Below are positions 29,711 through 41,690 of a stretch of 64,000 nucleotides of DNA, piece after piece; positions within the stretch are counted from its first letter, which is position 1, and every line of letters begins with the position of its first letter. Below the pieces are notes generated by a model. That model saw nothing but the letters and a program-made list of their open reading frames with translations. It did no database searches and was not told the origin of the DNA. The stretch spans positions 1-64,000 of the forward strand of contig JASAND010030606.1 of the NCBI GenBank assembly GCA_030248195.1, read 5' to 3'. Source of the stretch: Trissonchulus latispiculum (lineage: Eukaryota > Nematoda > Enoplea > Enoplida > Ironidae). The translations under genes were made by a program, and so were the position numbers.

Positions 29711-30845
29711 TTAAGGGGGGTCCATTTTTGGCCGATTTTTGGACCATCTCCTATTTTGCTCATTCTCACAGATTTTGTTGTCCGATTGGTATATTTTAGC
29801 GAGTTTTTGAAATTAAAGTAGGGTCTCTTACTGTTAGCGAGTAATTCCACCTCAAAGTGGATGTCAGCATGTGTTAAACAGAGGAAACGGAAAAAGTGGT
29901 GATTTTTTCCGTGCGCCAGAGAAATCTCGCCAACGACAAAACTGAACACTTCAACGTCCGGATTATATTATAAATACTATCTAGAAGGGTGATTTGTAGG
30001 AGCAGAATTTTTATTTAGGACTTCAAAATTTTTTAATTAATTTTTGAAGTTTGACAATAGCCAAATTTGACTGTTTTGCAATATTAAAATTGGTGGTCTT
30101 CCTAAATTGGTGGACTTTGATGAAATATTCTGAAAGCTGTAAGGCGTATTTAAAAATTCTGCTTCCTACTAATCACAGCTTATGACAAGACATTTCGAAC
30201 GATACCAATTAATCTTGGTTAGCTCTGCCCGATTTCGAGATTTCTCTGGCGCAGAAATCTGAATTTTTAGCAAAATTTTGGAAATTCCCGTTTTTTGGCA
30301 AATAACATAGAGCTATGGCAACACAGACCAATAAAATGTTAGTCTATCTATTTGCGCACCATTATTAATAACTTTAGGTCAAGTTTGGGTACAGGGCAAT
30401 GGTGTAGGTTAGTACACCCAATTGGATGCTGGCGTAAAATATGAGGGTCTGACAACCATAATCTCAAAAATAGCGATTTTTCAAATCTTTTGCAATATGT
30501 TAAATTTTATATCAATCGAAAGCTCTCAAACATTTTTTCTTCTTGCCCGCAAATTCGCCAAATTCAGGTTAAATGATTTTTGAGGTCACGGCTTTCCAGC
30601 GTCGGTGCTACTCCCTAAAATCACTAAATAAAGCAGACGTTCAAGTGGAAAGTGCCTTTATTTATTGCGGCACCTCGTTTTCACCCATTTTCAAATTGCA
30701 TGCAATTAATAGACGGTTACTCGTTATGTACAGAACAAAACTACTTAAAATTTAAACTCGATGTGCAGGACATACAAACAAAATTTTGTGTGAAAATGAA
30801 CAGAATCCCTGACCATAAAATTTGTCACGGTGGACCTCCCCTTAA
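29711..30845. mobile_element. TTAA-flanked non-autonomous element (1.1 kb)
   Basis: Left end TTAAGGGGGGTCCA, right end the inverse of TTAAGGGGAGGTCCA. TTAA at both ends fits piggyBac-type target use. No coding capacity. Its left end is similar, in inverted orientation, to 34,850-34,916. Confidence 0.6.
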
Positions 30846-31610
30846 TTGAAAATATTCTGACCCCCGCGCAAAATTTTCGTTGGCTGTATAGGCCACGGTC
30901 GAATCCATTGCCCATGGATTGACTGTTAATCGTAATTGTCAATATACTTGTATTTAGTATTTCATTATAGTATACAGTGTATCTAATATTATTATAATCA
31001 TTATTATATCTAGTAATCAGTTTGTCGGTAATTGTCGTAAGTATATTAAACAGAGTGCAGTGTTTACACGAGACTGTGGACCAGTGACTTACAGATCCGG
31101 TTGCGATCTTCCGTATAAACAGTAAGTTTTCTGTCAGATCTCGGCAAAGAGATCTGACTAGAACCTCTCATAGAAGAGAAGACCTAAGTTTGTGCCTTTG
31201 ATCTGCGTGTCAAGGCCCTCTATTTGATTTCGGCAGTGAACAAATAGAGCGAGAATCGACCCCTCTCGCCGTTCTCTGTAGACTACAGACTAAACGAACT
31301 CACAGCAGTACCTCTAATCAGGTTGGCTGTAGAGATCCCCGATTTTGGCAAACTACTTTTCGGGAATCTGGTACATAAGTTTGTCTAACCAGGCAAACGT
31401 GCTGACCTTCTGTGTAACCAGAACTCGTCTGACCTAAGTAAGTGAAGTAAGCCAACACGGTTTAATAACAAATTATATCAAATCAATTATCTTGGAAGCG
31501 AAAGAAATTTCTTGGCCAGTCAGTTCATTACACACAGCAATTTCGTCAAACAGTACTTACATTGCTAAGCTAATTAGTACCCAATATAGATACAGATTTA
31601 CATACAGATT

Positions 31611-32006
31611 TAGGAACTGTCTCAAAATTGCAGTGCTAAGAATTCGCATTTTTAGCTCGTATATGCGATCTTCAAATCGCATATACGATTTATTAATGCG
31701 CATCTTACTTTTTCCAGTAATACATCAGTTTCAAAACATTTTACTAGATGTGACCTTAAAAACAAGTTGTGAGCAGGGCATCTAAAAAACTTCAATACTT
31801 CCAACAAAGCTGTAAGCTAGGAAAGTTTAGCTTAAAGCAGCAGTTTTTACAAAGCACAGACACTTGCAAGCTCTTTCAATTTGAAATCAAGAAATTTCAG
31901 TTATAAAAAATCGCATTATACGATTTGCCAAATCGCATCAAACTTCAAGAAAAATACGCTTCATAACATTCGTATTATACGAAATTTATTTTGAGACAGT
32001 TCCTTA
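31611..32006. mobile_element. MITE of about 395 bp
   Basis: Ends carry the inverted repeat GGAACTGTCTCAAAAT. Inside, short palindromic motifs such as ATCGCATATACGAT recur. A right-end remnant of the same family is at about 3,232-3,260. Confidence 0.65.
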
Positions 32007-32065
32007 TACAACTCTTTTGCACTTTTAATGTGTAAAGACTGTGCACATAAATCAGATAATGCACA

Positions 32066-32104
32066 GTGTAGCGTGCGTATAACTACGTTACACGCACGCT
32101 ACAC
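32066..32104. repeat. 13-bp perfect hairpin
   Basis: GTGTAGCGTGCGT and ACGCACGCTACAC are exact complements around a 13-base loop, just right of the MITE at 31,611. Confidence 0.7.
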
Positions 32105-32932
32105 GCTAGAAGGCCTGCCCCTAATCTAACTTGCTGAAACTGACTTGAAACTATTGGTCTCGTTATTGCAAAAACTACATTTTCAGATTTCTAAACCAAG
32201 CTTAGCGCTGGTATTAAGATCTCGCTGAAAATAAACTTAAATTTCTGCAATAACGTCCGATCCTGTCCCTAGTAATATACCTTTTTGACTTTAGCTGAGA
32301 AACAATGGCCGCGGGTGAGGGGCTATAACTATCATTCTCTCACTATTCCGTCAAAAACTAACCAATATGTTGATCGTTAATTAGCAGGTTGTTTCAGTAA
32401 TATGCAAAATACGAATTCACCTAGAGTAGACATTGAAGCCCAATCTTGGAAGAGCAATTGGCCATTTTTGCTGTTCCGTTTCCAAAGTAAGGGCCTCCTC
32501 CTTCCAGTACGAGACAAACACGTCAACTGTCGAATAAATTCCAAAAAATGAGCACACAGAAACTGATATGATCCAAAATATCCTCACTCTGAAGGAATTC
32601 ATCCCAATCTCCTTAATACCATGAATAGTTCCATGCACTTTAACTGTCTCGTAAAGTATAAGAGCATAATTCAACTGTAACTGCGAAAAATTTCTTCAGC
32701 TTCTGGGGAATCCCGTCCCAGACTACCCGTCGTGTATATTGGACGCTTAGAAGTCTTCTAATTGTGCATTACTGCTAAGCAGGATCAACGCATTGAATAC
32801 GACATTTCATTTTCGTTTCATACGACTAAATTATGTTACGCTAACGAAATTATCGAATCTTCATAAATAAAACAATTTTTACACAACAAACACGCTAAAA
32901 CAATATGTAATTTTACCTGGACGCAAGATTCC

Positions 32933-33683
32933 TTAAGGTGGTGGTTTCCTTTTGTGTAAATTTGACCTTACAGGCTTCAGTTCGTTATGAAAGTGGATAA
33001 AACTTTCCAAATACATTGTTTTCGTGATCTTTAACATTCTGAGACCAGTCCCGGATTTTTAGGTGTAAAGATAAGAAAGTTTTGGTTTTTGCCATTATAC
33101 TCTCAGTAGGTAGTCGATACATCAGATTGGTTGTTATGGATGGAAAGAGGGTACAAAAACGAACATTTTTGCTTTTACAACCTTTGAGCTATCTCTAGTG
33201 GTTAAGTCAGTATAAGCCAAAAACGATTTTTGGGGTCAAAAAACGGCTGTTTTCGAAAAAAATCAGTTTTTTAAAATTACTGCTAAATCGTACGAACAAA
33301 TTTTTGCGAAATTTCGTGTCACCGCACATTTGCCGGATTTTCTGGAGTATTGAGGCTTGTTGAGCCAAATCCAAAAAAAAGTCCCTCGGCGCATATGTCC
33401 TTCATATCATGACACAAGAAAAAATTTTGGCCGATTCTACAGTTTTGAGAAATCCATGTTCAAAAATTTTTGGTCTATATGTTGGCTGTCAGAAGTCAGT
33501 ATGTCAGAAAAGTTTTGCTAGTTTTGTGCTAATTTTGCTGGTTTCGTAAGCGCATCTGAATGTACAGTTTATAAGCTTTAAAACGATGTATAAAGCTCTT
33601 TCCAACTCCCAAAATTGCCAAAGTTATAGCGTTTCAAAAAAATAACGACAAAAGCACTGCACAAAAGGATACCACCACCTTAA
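32933..33683. mobile_element. TTAA-flanked non-autonomous element (0.75 kb)
   Basis: Ends TTAAGGTGGTGGTTTCCTTT and its inverse with one mismatch. TTAA duplication at 32,933 and 33,680. Non-coding. Same family as 37,297-39,593. Confidence 0.8.
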
Positions 33684-35228
33684 AAGGAAGCAACTTAATC
33701 TTTTTGATCTTTTTGAGTCAAAATCGATAGTCACGGATTTCGCTCATTTTCACACACAATATAGGTACATATGTTCTCAAAAACAAGACAAAACATTAGA
33801 GTTCGAAATCAAACGGTGGCAGAGATATTCAGCTATAAAGTTGGAAAACTTGAAAATCACTGTGATTTGCCCTCCAAGGTCATGCTGAGACAGAACGGCA
33901 GCGAAATTTGGATCAACTAATATGGCAAATTAATTCCGTGGGTTGGCTAATATTTTAATACTAAAACGACTCCGGGATATCCAGCCAGTCGTTCACAGTA
34001 CATATTTCAATTGTGAACTGAGCCTTTTTCAGCTAACTGTGCCTCAAACTTTAACTTGCTCTAACTTTCAGATACTACATTTCACACACATAGTTCTATT
34101 AGAAAAGTTGTTCAGCTCATCAGTAGCTATCGAATGATACCCAATTCGTCTATATTTTTGAAATTTCAAAAATTGACTTTTGTGACCTATAAGAGATCAA
34201 AGGAGCCACCACGACAGAAAAGTTCTACCTTGAAGCATTTGCCTTTAGCATAATGTCCGGCAGGCATTGAGAGTTTTATGGGCCAATTTTGGTGACTTTC
34301 GAGTGGGTAACGAGTGAGAAATTATTAAAAGAACGTGAAAATTCTGCAAAATGATGATTTTTGGCAAAATTAGCATATTTTGTGGCAAGTTTTTTGAGAG
34401 CACTACAAATGGTAGAATTTTGCAACTACTGTCATAAGAAATCTGTATATGCGTAGAGTGCAACTATCTATAAGCGATTTCCGTAGCTTTTGCTAATCGT
34501 GCAGGAGAGGCGAGAACGTTTCGCTGGTGCTGTTTTTCGTGGTACAAAAAGCACCATTTTTACAAAATTTTGACTTTGAAAAATCGCCAAAAATCCGACA
34601 CTCAACAGAATTGTACCAGAAGGGTTATTTGCACTCTCTGATATGTCCTTAACATGTACAACAAGGTTGTAGCGCTGTATCTTGCATACAGCGAAAAAAT
34701 TTTCTGTCACAAACTTTTTAACCTAACTTTTTCATTTTCCTATGTTTATAACACATGTCGAGGTCACCTTTGAAGGGCTCTACAGCACGATAGAAGCAAT
34801 ATTACTCAAAACGCTCTTGTCTTGTTTTGAGGACCCATTGGGACTACAAAATATGTGAAAATGAGCAAAATCGGAGATGGTCGAAAAATCGGCCAAAAAG
34901 TGACCCCCCCCCTTAAATTTGGCGGGACGCAATGTCGACGCAAATTTCAAAACCAAAAACCCTGTTTCAACAACGTATTCGTTAAGTAAAGTAATTACAG
35001 AACTATATGAGTTTTCTGAGTTTGTATTCAAGTTTCAGCCGATGTGGGATAATATGGGATGATGTTTTATTTCCAATAAACAAGTGGGATGAGTTGGGAT
35101 GGAAACAATTTTCGAGTGGGATGGGATGATCCTTCGAAAAATCCCATTCGTCAACTCTGCTTCCGAGTGCGCCATCGGCCCAACAGCCGAGCAGTTACGT
35201 ACCTAGAAGACTCCCGCAAATCAGGATT

Positions 35229-36921
35229 GTGTCTCACCCAGGCACAAAGCAGTCTCGCTGAGGCACAAAGTGGTCTCACGGAGGCACAAGATTTAAAACA
35301 AAACTTGAAGTCTCGTTGAGGCACACTCAGTCTCACTGAGGTACAATCAGTCTCACTGAGGCACAAACGGTATGTACAACCAATTAGAAACTTAGGTAAT
35401 ACTCTTAATGTTATTCTTAAAAATATTTTACAATAACAATACTTTTGGAAATAACTTAGTAACCAGTTTTGTAGCTATTATAATATATGCAGTTTCTGTA
35501 AGATTTCAAAGCGCTGTATACAAGAAGACTACGGTTTTCTGTTGTATGGATATATTGGAATCCGAATTTTAATTGGATGTAGAATAGAAATTTGAATTAA
35601 AGGATACATTTAAAATTGGAATCCATTTTCGTATATATTTCATAACACGGCGGTTTTTGAGAGGTAGTCGTGCTTTCAAAGAACTCTCTGAAATATAATG
35701 CTACTTTTTCTGAATACTGAATTTTGACGCCCCCTCATTCCAACTCACAGCATTCATCTGACATTTTCAAAGGATAACAATCGTTGATATCTGCCCTCCC
35801 AACAGAAAATATCATCAATTGTGGTAATGGAATCAGTAACAACTATTCACTCAACAGTCCGATACCAGCGACAAATTTGGAGAAATGGCTGGAAACACAC
35901 ACTAGTCATAACGACTGTCATGATAAAAGAATACAGCCGAACCTTCCAGACTAAACAGGATAGATGCTTAACGTGCAAAGGCGACTGCCAGGATCGTGCT
36001 AAGTTTCATATTCAGTGCTTTGCTAAGTTTGTTTAATGCTTTCATATTTTTTTAATATAAGCACTGGGTTTCTAAAACGAAACTGATTTTTGGTTTAGAT
36101 CATGTTTTGACAATTAGAAAACTAGACTTTACAAAGATTCAACATTGATTGTTCAAATTTTTACTTGAATTTTTTGCTTCTCAGACCGCAATTTTCCTTC
36201 TATCCTTTCTCAGAGCTCGGCCATCCTTACGACTCCGCTTCTGCAGCCTATTTTTAATCCCTTTTGCCTTCCGAGCAGGCTATCAGCTTTCCGCCATCAT
36301 AGTTGCTATTACCAAGCGGGGGGCAACAGTAGTCGGTTAACGACTACTGCTGCCCTGGGCGTGACTGCGGTGCCTCGGCGCCAATAACCGTATGGTAGTC
36401 TTGCTTGGGGGTCATGTTTCTGTCCATGATCTTCGTCTCTCCGCCTCTTGACTGCGGTCTGCGGGGAGCACCACTGACGGGTCACGTCGTGACCCTAAAA
36501 GTGGGTGAGCCCTGGCCAAAAAAGAAAATAACACGGCGGTTTGGAAGGTTTTCCAATTTGTTTTTTTGTCAAAAATTGAAAACGTCGGCTTTAAAATGTA
36601 AATGTAATAATCAATGTTCTGACACTTTCGCATTAGCTTATGCGTAGAGCCTACAAACATCGAAAACCTACATACAAATTCTTAGCGAAACTTGATTGCT
36701 TATTTTTAAATTGTTACTTCTCACTACTTTACTCAATTACTTTTTCACACTACTACATGTAATATGTACTCAGTTTGTTTACTATTACATTAAAGTCCGA
36801 ATCTACACTTAGGTTTTTGAAATTGTGCCTCAGTGTCCTCCAGTGTGTGCCTCAGTAATACCGTTTTTGCCTGAGTCAAACCTTTGCGCCTCAGCGAGTC
36901 TTGTGCCTGGATGAGACTACA
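35229..36921. mobile_element. Element with repeat-bearing inverted ends (1.7 kb)
   Basis: The left end (GTGTCTCACCCAGGCACAAA, then AGTCTCGCTGAGGCACAAAG) is the inverse of the right end (36,881-36,921) over about 41 bp. The left end is extended by five or six copies of AGTCTCACTGAGGCACAA up to about 35,370; degenerate copies also precede the right end (36,826-36,880). The interior has no gene; it includes a 15-bp hairpin at 36,321-36,355. Confidence 0.6.
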
Positions 36922-37296
36922 CCCAAATGAGTACATACACACTGTACTTAATTGTTTGTTCCAACAGGAAGGTTCCCCTTCCTCGGAAAATGTGACCTAT
37001 CATTTGACATTAATAAGTGGTCACATTTGCGGGGGGAGGGCCTCCATACAAGTGTAGCGGGGCTAGTACCTAATTCTACGTACAAGCACCGTTACCATAC
37101 CCGAATACCAGCGGATGCGGAGACCGTAGCACAAATAGACAACGAACCGACAGGAGACGGTCGGGACAGCCTCGCCAGACAATAAACACGGTAATGACCT
37201 GCCCTAAGTGGAGAGATGCCTCCTCACTCTCACTATATTTGGATTCGAACAGGAATTACCTACCTAGCAGGAGCTCAGTAGAGTAGATTAGCCTAA
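36922..37296. other. Unassigned interval
   Basis: No gene. Contains GTGACCTATCATTTG and CACATTTGCGGGG text shared with the repeat family at 40.6-41.7 kb and 52.7 kb. Confidence 0.4.
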
Positions 37297-39593
37297 TTAA
37301 GGTGGTGATTCCTTTTGGGCACATATTATTGGTTGACGGTCCAAATCAGGATGAAATTTGATGAAACTTTCCAAAATAAGTTATTTTAGCATTCTAACAC
37401 CCTCCGCGCAATCCCGTTTCAAAACTTCAACGTTTCCGTTCAGGGCGGTTTTTGCCGCTTTTTGACAATTAGACAGTAGTTGCATAGCTATGATTATATT
37501 CATTCGAAAGATCTTGTTGAGCTCTACATTTTTGCTTTTTGAAGCACCTTTCTAGCGTTTCTCTATAGTGAGATATAACTGATTTTCTTATTTTGGCATT
37601 GTAAACTTGTCATTTTTGCAGAAATCAAATAATCCGCCATTTCTTGAGCTACGCAAGCCGTAAAATTAAACGAATGGCGTCAATTTGAAGGTCTCATCGA
37701 GGCCGATTATTCGTGGCGTTATAATCTTCTAAATGCTATCCTGTACGCTGCTATTATAAACAAGAAGACCCCAAAAGGGGTATCGTTCTGCAACTGAGCA
37801 ATACTAGTTAGTATGCTGATTTATATAATAGATGAATGTCAAATTCGGTCCAGCAGCAGCTTCACTTTAATTAATGTCCTGTAATAGAGCTCACCCGCTA
37901 TTTCGACGTACTAGAAATTTGTATCTAATCATACCTTGAATCATTGTTATGATTATTTTCACACCAACCACCCATTTCCAAGGAAGCCCCGTTTTGATAG
38001 CGGTGAGGTGACTTGACTGGGGGCCTTTTCAAGAAAGGGTAGGGTAGGGGTAGAGTAGAGTAGTGTAGAGCTAAATTATTTTAACTTAACTTAGCTAAAT
38101 TAAATTATTTAACTCTCTCTAACTCGAAGGGTTAAAATTAACTCTTTTAACTCTTTCTTGAAACGGATCGAGTTAATTTTAACTCTACTCTACCCTTTCT
38201 TGAAAAGGCCCTAGGTTTGAAATAAGGATCGGCTTCAAAATAGGGATCGGCTTCAAAATAGGGATCGGCTTCAAAATAATGATGAGATTGTAAGTACTAA
38301 GTGGTTTAGGAGCTGATCCTGAGTTCAAGATTGGTGTTTAGAAAGACATTTTTGTCTTATTCATTTTGAGGAAATCAGACTTTCTGTGACCAGATAACGC
38401 TTCTCATTTTCCAGTTTCCGACTGCTGTACTAATATTTGCTGCTATTTTCTTGTTTGAAGATAAGATTTGATTTCTGCCAGCAGACGTTTTGCAATTTTG
38501 GCACATCACACATAAGTTGTGGATAAAAGTAATTTAGAACATTTTTACGATCTAAGCGACACATCTATGTGACCTGCGCTTTAAAGCTTTAGAAAGTATC
38601 ATATTGACTTTGACAATTTTATATCCAAACGACCAAGTGCAACTGAGAATATATATATGGCTTAAGAAGTTGCGACCAATCAGCCAATTCTATAATTATG
38701 AACTGTTCTTAGATGTTGGTAACCTAATTTGCATAAATATCACATTTTCGAAAACTATTTAGTGGAATCAAAAGTTTGCGGGGGGGTTGCAATCGTAAGC
38801 TAAGCACAATTAAAAATCTGATTTGAGGGGTCAGGAAGAAAAATTGCAACCTGTCCAAGGTCACGCCAGTTGGTGGCAACAAACTATAAATTAAAACAAG
38901 TTAAATATCTGAAGTCGGAAGTATTTGGCCCCCTTCGGCTAAAAAAACGAGCAGATTAACATACTAAGCCAATGCAGAAGATAGGGTCAGTGAGAGTAGA
39001 AAAGGGCGCGCATAGTGCTAAACATAGCTATTTTCCGTGACAATAGTTCTGCCTCCAGGCAGAACAAAAATGTAGTTCTTGCAGAAACATGACCAAATTT
39101 TTTCCAGCGATTGTGGAGCATTTACTATGCATGGTAGAGAGTTGTCACTTACTACACATGTTTTAAACAAAAATACCCAGGGACCCTTTTTTAGTTGCCC
39201 CGATTGCTGCTTTCTAGCTAAAGTGGTCGCTTGCTAAAGTTGGGAAAAGTAGGCAAAAACCAGGTTGCGCATACATTTTAGCTAATATCTCCATTACGAA
39301 GAGCGGTTTCATAATAACTAAAAAAGGGTCCCCAGGTATTTGATAGAAGTATCGAATGGTATAATCGATGCCTCACGAAAAAATTTACTTCAGTCTGCAA
39401 AAAATCTGGAAAATTAAAGTATTTCGAAAATGCAGTAAAATAGTTTCCGAAAACTGAAGCTAGTTTTCTTGCATTTATTAGAAAGAAAAAATGTTAAGCT
39501 CCATTTTGATATAAAAATGGCTTCTTAACTCCAGGTAATGAATGCGTAATAAGGGTTCAAAGTTGATGTCTCCAAAAGGAATCACCACCTTAA
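37297..39593. mobile_element. TTAA-flanked element (2.3 kb)
   Basis: Ends TTAAGGTGGTGATTCCTTTT and its exact inverse at 39,571-39,593. No coding region. Carries the nested foldback at 38,021-38,211. The right part (39,060-39,300) resembles 29,560-29,690, linking the TTAA families. Confidence 0.8.
38021..38211. mobile_element. 191-bp foldback element
   Basis: GGGCCTTTTCAAGAAAGGGT is followed by TAG; the right end is the exact inverse over 22 bp, with further inner pairing (AGTAGAGT, GAGTTAAT). Non-coding, inside the 2.3-kb TTAA element. Confidence 0.85.
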
Positions 39594-40174
39594 AATAGTA
39601 ACAATACTTTAATATAGAAAGAACAACAATATTATATAAGGATAATATAAGAAATTAAGGGCAGAGCCCTCAGTTATACAAAACAGACACACAAAAATAG
39701 GACTTACAGTAAAGTGGAACACCCAACGTACCAGCAAAGCGCTGGGGAGAGCTTTGGGGGAGAAATATGAAGAGGGGTAAATATCAGCAATATGGGAGAG
39801 AATAGAGAGCGTAAATAGAGCAAGCGCACACGGCGATAGAAAGTACAAGACTGAAGGGGGAAGCGAGTGTTGGGTTGAACCTTCCCACGAGCGCCCCCTA
39901 GTGGATAGTTTTCCCCAATCACGTAGCTCCCCGTATAGCAAGGGGGGAACCCACCCAATCCCAAACATACACGTTGGGGGAGCTATGTGACTTGCAAAGT
40001 AAACCCAGTCCCTTTTTGATGATGTTATACAAAGCCAAGCGGGTAGCTAACTTAGCTATAGCCGCCAGCAACGGAAAGGTTGACCATGTCCAACTTTGAC
40101 CCGTTACACAAGGCTCACTGAATAAATGAGTGAACATATGCAACTGCTTACTGTGTACTGACTTGCGGTGGGTC
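39594..40174. other. Unassigned interval
   Basis: A minus-strand frame of 119 codons at 39,609-39,968 has no recognisable domain and biased hydrophobic composition. I do not support a gene here. Confidence 0.4.
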
Positions 40175-40589
40175 CATACATTAACATAAGGTCGGGTCCT
40201 GGGGGGGGCTTGTCCCCAAAACATTTTGAGGAGGCCTGTACCTTGAACAAAAATTTTCAGGGGGGCTTGTATCTGAAGAAAAAATTAGTGAAATTTTTAG
40301 AAAAATTTTACGTTAATTTTATTAAAATTGGCAATTTTTTGTCAAAATTTGCAAAAAATTTTCAATTTTTGGAAAAAACTTTAAAATTTTGCCTATTTTT
40401 TTCGAAAAATTAAACATTTTAGGTAAAAAATTCCGGCGACGCCGGAAATTTTTTGAAATTTTACTGTAAAAACTAATTTTTTCTGGCTATTTTTGGTTAC
40501 CCCTTGTCCCCGACGGCGATAGGGCTTGTACCTTGTCCGGGTTGGGGGTGGCTTGGGCCCCCCAGACCCCCCCCCCGCGTTAACCTATG
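40175..40589. mobile_element. hAT-like MITE, copy 1 (415 bp)
   Basis: Starts CATACATTAACATAAGGTCG and ends GCGTTAACCTATG (short inverted ends around TTAAC). An exact 8-bp duplication GGTGGGTC flanks it at 40,167-40,174 and 40,590-40,597. A second copy is at 44,130-44,537. Interior rich in AAAATTT with G and C runs near both ends. Confidence 0.9.
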
Positions 40590-40981
40590 GGTGGGTCCAC
40601 CAGGTACGCAATTGCGGGGGGTGCAAAGCTTGGCTAGCGAACTGATAACAGAAAGTGTATTAATTATGTCCTTTTGATAGTACGATGCTTTCCACAGGAT
40701 TTTGCAGCACCTAACCAGGTATCCACTCATGGGAAACCTGTTGACTGCGCAGCAGACTTCTAATTTAAGTAAATTAACCCACTGGAGGAAACTCAACCTT
40801 TCGCAGAACATATTGCTTGTTTTTAAACATATGAGGAAGCGCGTACGCATGTCTGCTGCTGTGATCGCTATAAGCCAATCAAACTGTTACTTCACTGCAG
40901 TGGTTCGTAATTAATGGTCCAAGATAAGAGTAGAAACTCACTCCTTTCGGATCTACGCTCGGTTCGTTCAACCAAGAGTAC
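40590..40981. other. Unassigned interval
   Basis: Its first part (CCACCAGGTACGCAATTGCG) is a direct-orientation relative of the inverted-repeat family at 41.0 and 52.8 kb. No gene. Confidence 0.4.
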
Positions 40982-41690
40982 CTAATACATAAGAGTGTGA
41001 CAGCTGGCATTATTTATGTTATCAGCTTGCGAGCCATGCTCTGCGCTCTAACGGCCCACCCCCGCATTTGCGTACCTAGTGGACCCCCCGCAAATCTGCA
41101 CCTAGTACGCAATAAAAGAAGCCTGCATTGCGGCTCGCGGTCCGGGCCGACTGTCAAACTTCACGGGCTGGGCAGAAGCACACGGGCCGAGTTTCCAGCC
41201 TGCTCCCATTATTTTTGCGAATTTTTACTTAATAATAATAACTCAAATGTTTAGCTTGAAAGATTTTAGCATTTCTTGACTAAGTTTCGTACACGTTAAC
41301 ACTGCTTTTTAGGAGTTTCTGCATTTTCATTTCATAAATGCTACTGTTTCTTTTACTCAAATTAAATAGTCGATTAAATTGTTAAATAAATTCTGGATAT
41401 CCTTAAGATTTTAACGTTATATCTTTATAATCAGGATGCTTATGCTGATTCTTGATTCGTGAAAAGGTGCTTAAAAATATGGCCTTAAAATATAAAAATA
41501 TCGGCCGAGCGGGCCGAAACCTTTGATGGGCCGGGCCTGGCGGGCCGAGAAAAATTTTTCACGGGCCGGGCCGCAACATTTCGGTCCGTGCAGGTCTCTA
41601 GTACGCAATTGCGTATGTTCACTCGTTTCTACCATAAGAATTCTATCGGGATCCTCCCAGCAAATGTGAGCTATCATTCGAGATTGCTAA
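40982..41690 (+). repeat. Left arm of a larger inverted repeat around Polinton 1
   Basis: About 205 bp (40,982-41,112 plus 41,601-41,690) match 52,690-52,895 in inverse orientation, for example TACATAAGAGTGTG, CAGCTTGCGAGCCATGC and CTAGTACGCAATTGCGTATG. The arm is split by the 488-bp MITE at 41,113. The pair encloses Polinton 1 with several hundred bases to spare on each side, so Polinton 1 may have entered an older element. Confidence 0.65.
41113..41600. mobile_element. hAT-like MITE (488 bp)
   Basis: Flanked by the exact 8-bp duplication GTACGCAA (41,105-41,112 and 41,601-41,608). Ends are imperfect inverted repeats (TAAAAGAAGCCTGCATTGCG versus TAGAGACCTGCACGGACCG). Non-coding; includes repeated CGGGCCG text. 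Confidence 0.88.

Larger units (their letters stand above)
27836..30999. mobile_element. 3.2-kb insertion in the 3' LTR
   Basis: Relative to the 5' LTR, 3,164 bp are inserted, with ATC on both sides (27,833-27,835 and 30,997-30,999) as a possible 3-bp duplication. I see no clear terminal inverted repeat and no transposase. It contains the GC-rich minisatellite at 28,672-29,135 and, nested, the TTAA-flanked element at 29,711-30,845. Its type remains open. Confidence 0.7.
24892..31532 (+). repeat. 3' LTR (6.6 kb including a 3.2-kb insertion)
   Basis: Begins TGTAATG and ends CATTACA, then CACA. It corresponds to 5,755-11,083 with several deletions and the insertion at 27,836-30,999. It keeps the hairpin array (about 25,737-26,895), TATA box (about 26,442), B-box (27,479) and 67-codon frame. 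Confidence 0.85.
5751..31536 (+). mobile_element. Giant LTR retroelement, about 25.8 kb, gag-env with accessory genes and no visible pol
   Basis: Two long direct repeats (5,755-11,083 and 24,892-31,532) start TGTAATG; the right one ends CATTACA, an exact inverted match to the start. The unit is flanked by CACA at 5,751-5,754 and 31,533-31,536, as expected of a 4-bp target duplication. The interior has a Ty3-like Gag, an envelope with furin site and fusion peptide, and further genes, but no motif of protease, reverse transcriptase, RNase H or integrase in any plus frame I read. Frames carry few stops but several indels, and the LTR copies differ by large indels plus scattered substitutions, so the copy is not recent. 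Giant LTR elements with extra genes are known (for example Burro in planarians, Ogre in legumes); mobility of this one would need a helper. Confidence 0.85.
31537..35228. other. Transposon-rich non-coding DNA
   Basis: Holds the MITE at 31,611-32,006, a hairpin at 32,066-32,104 and the TTAA element at 32,933-33,683. From 33,690 to 35,040 the text resembles the other TTAA elements (for example an inverted match of 34,850-34,916 to 29,711-29,770), without clean ends. Around 35,040-35,125 GTGGGATG is repeated several times. No gene recognised. Confidence 0.5.

Noticed and set aside
39609..39968. 119-codon minus-strand gene
   Set aside because: No domain, biased composition and no context; not supported.
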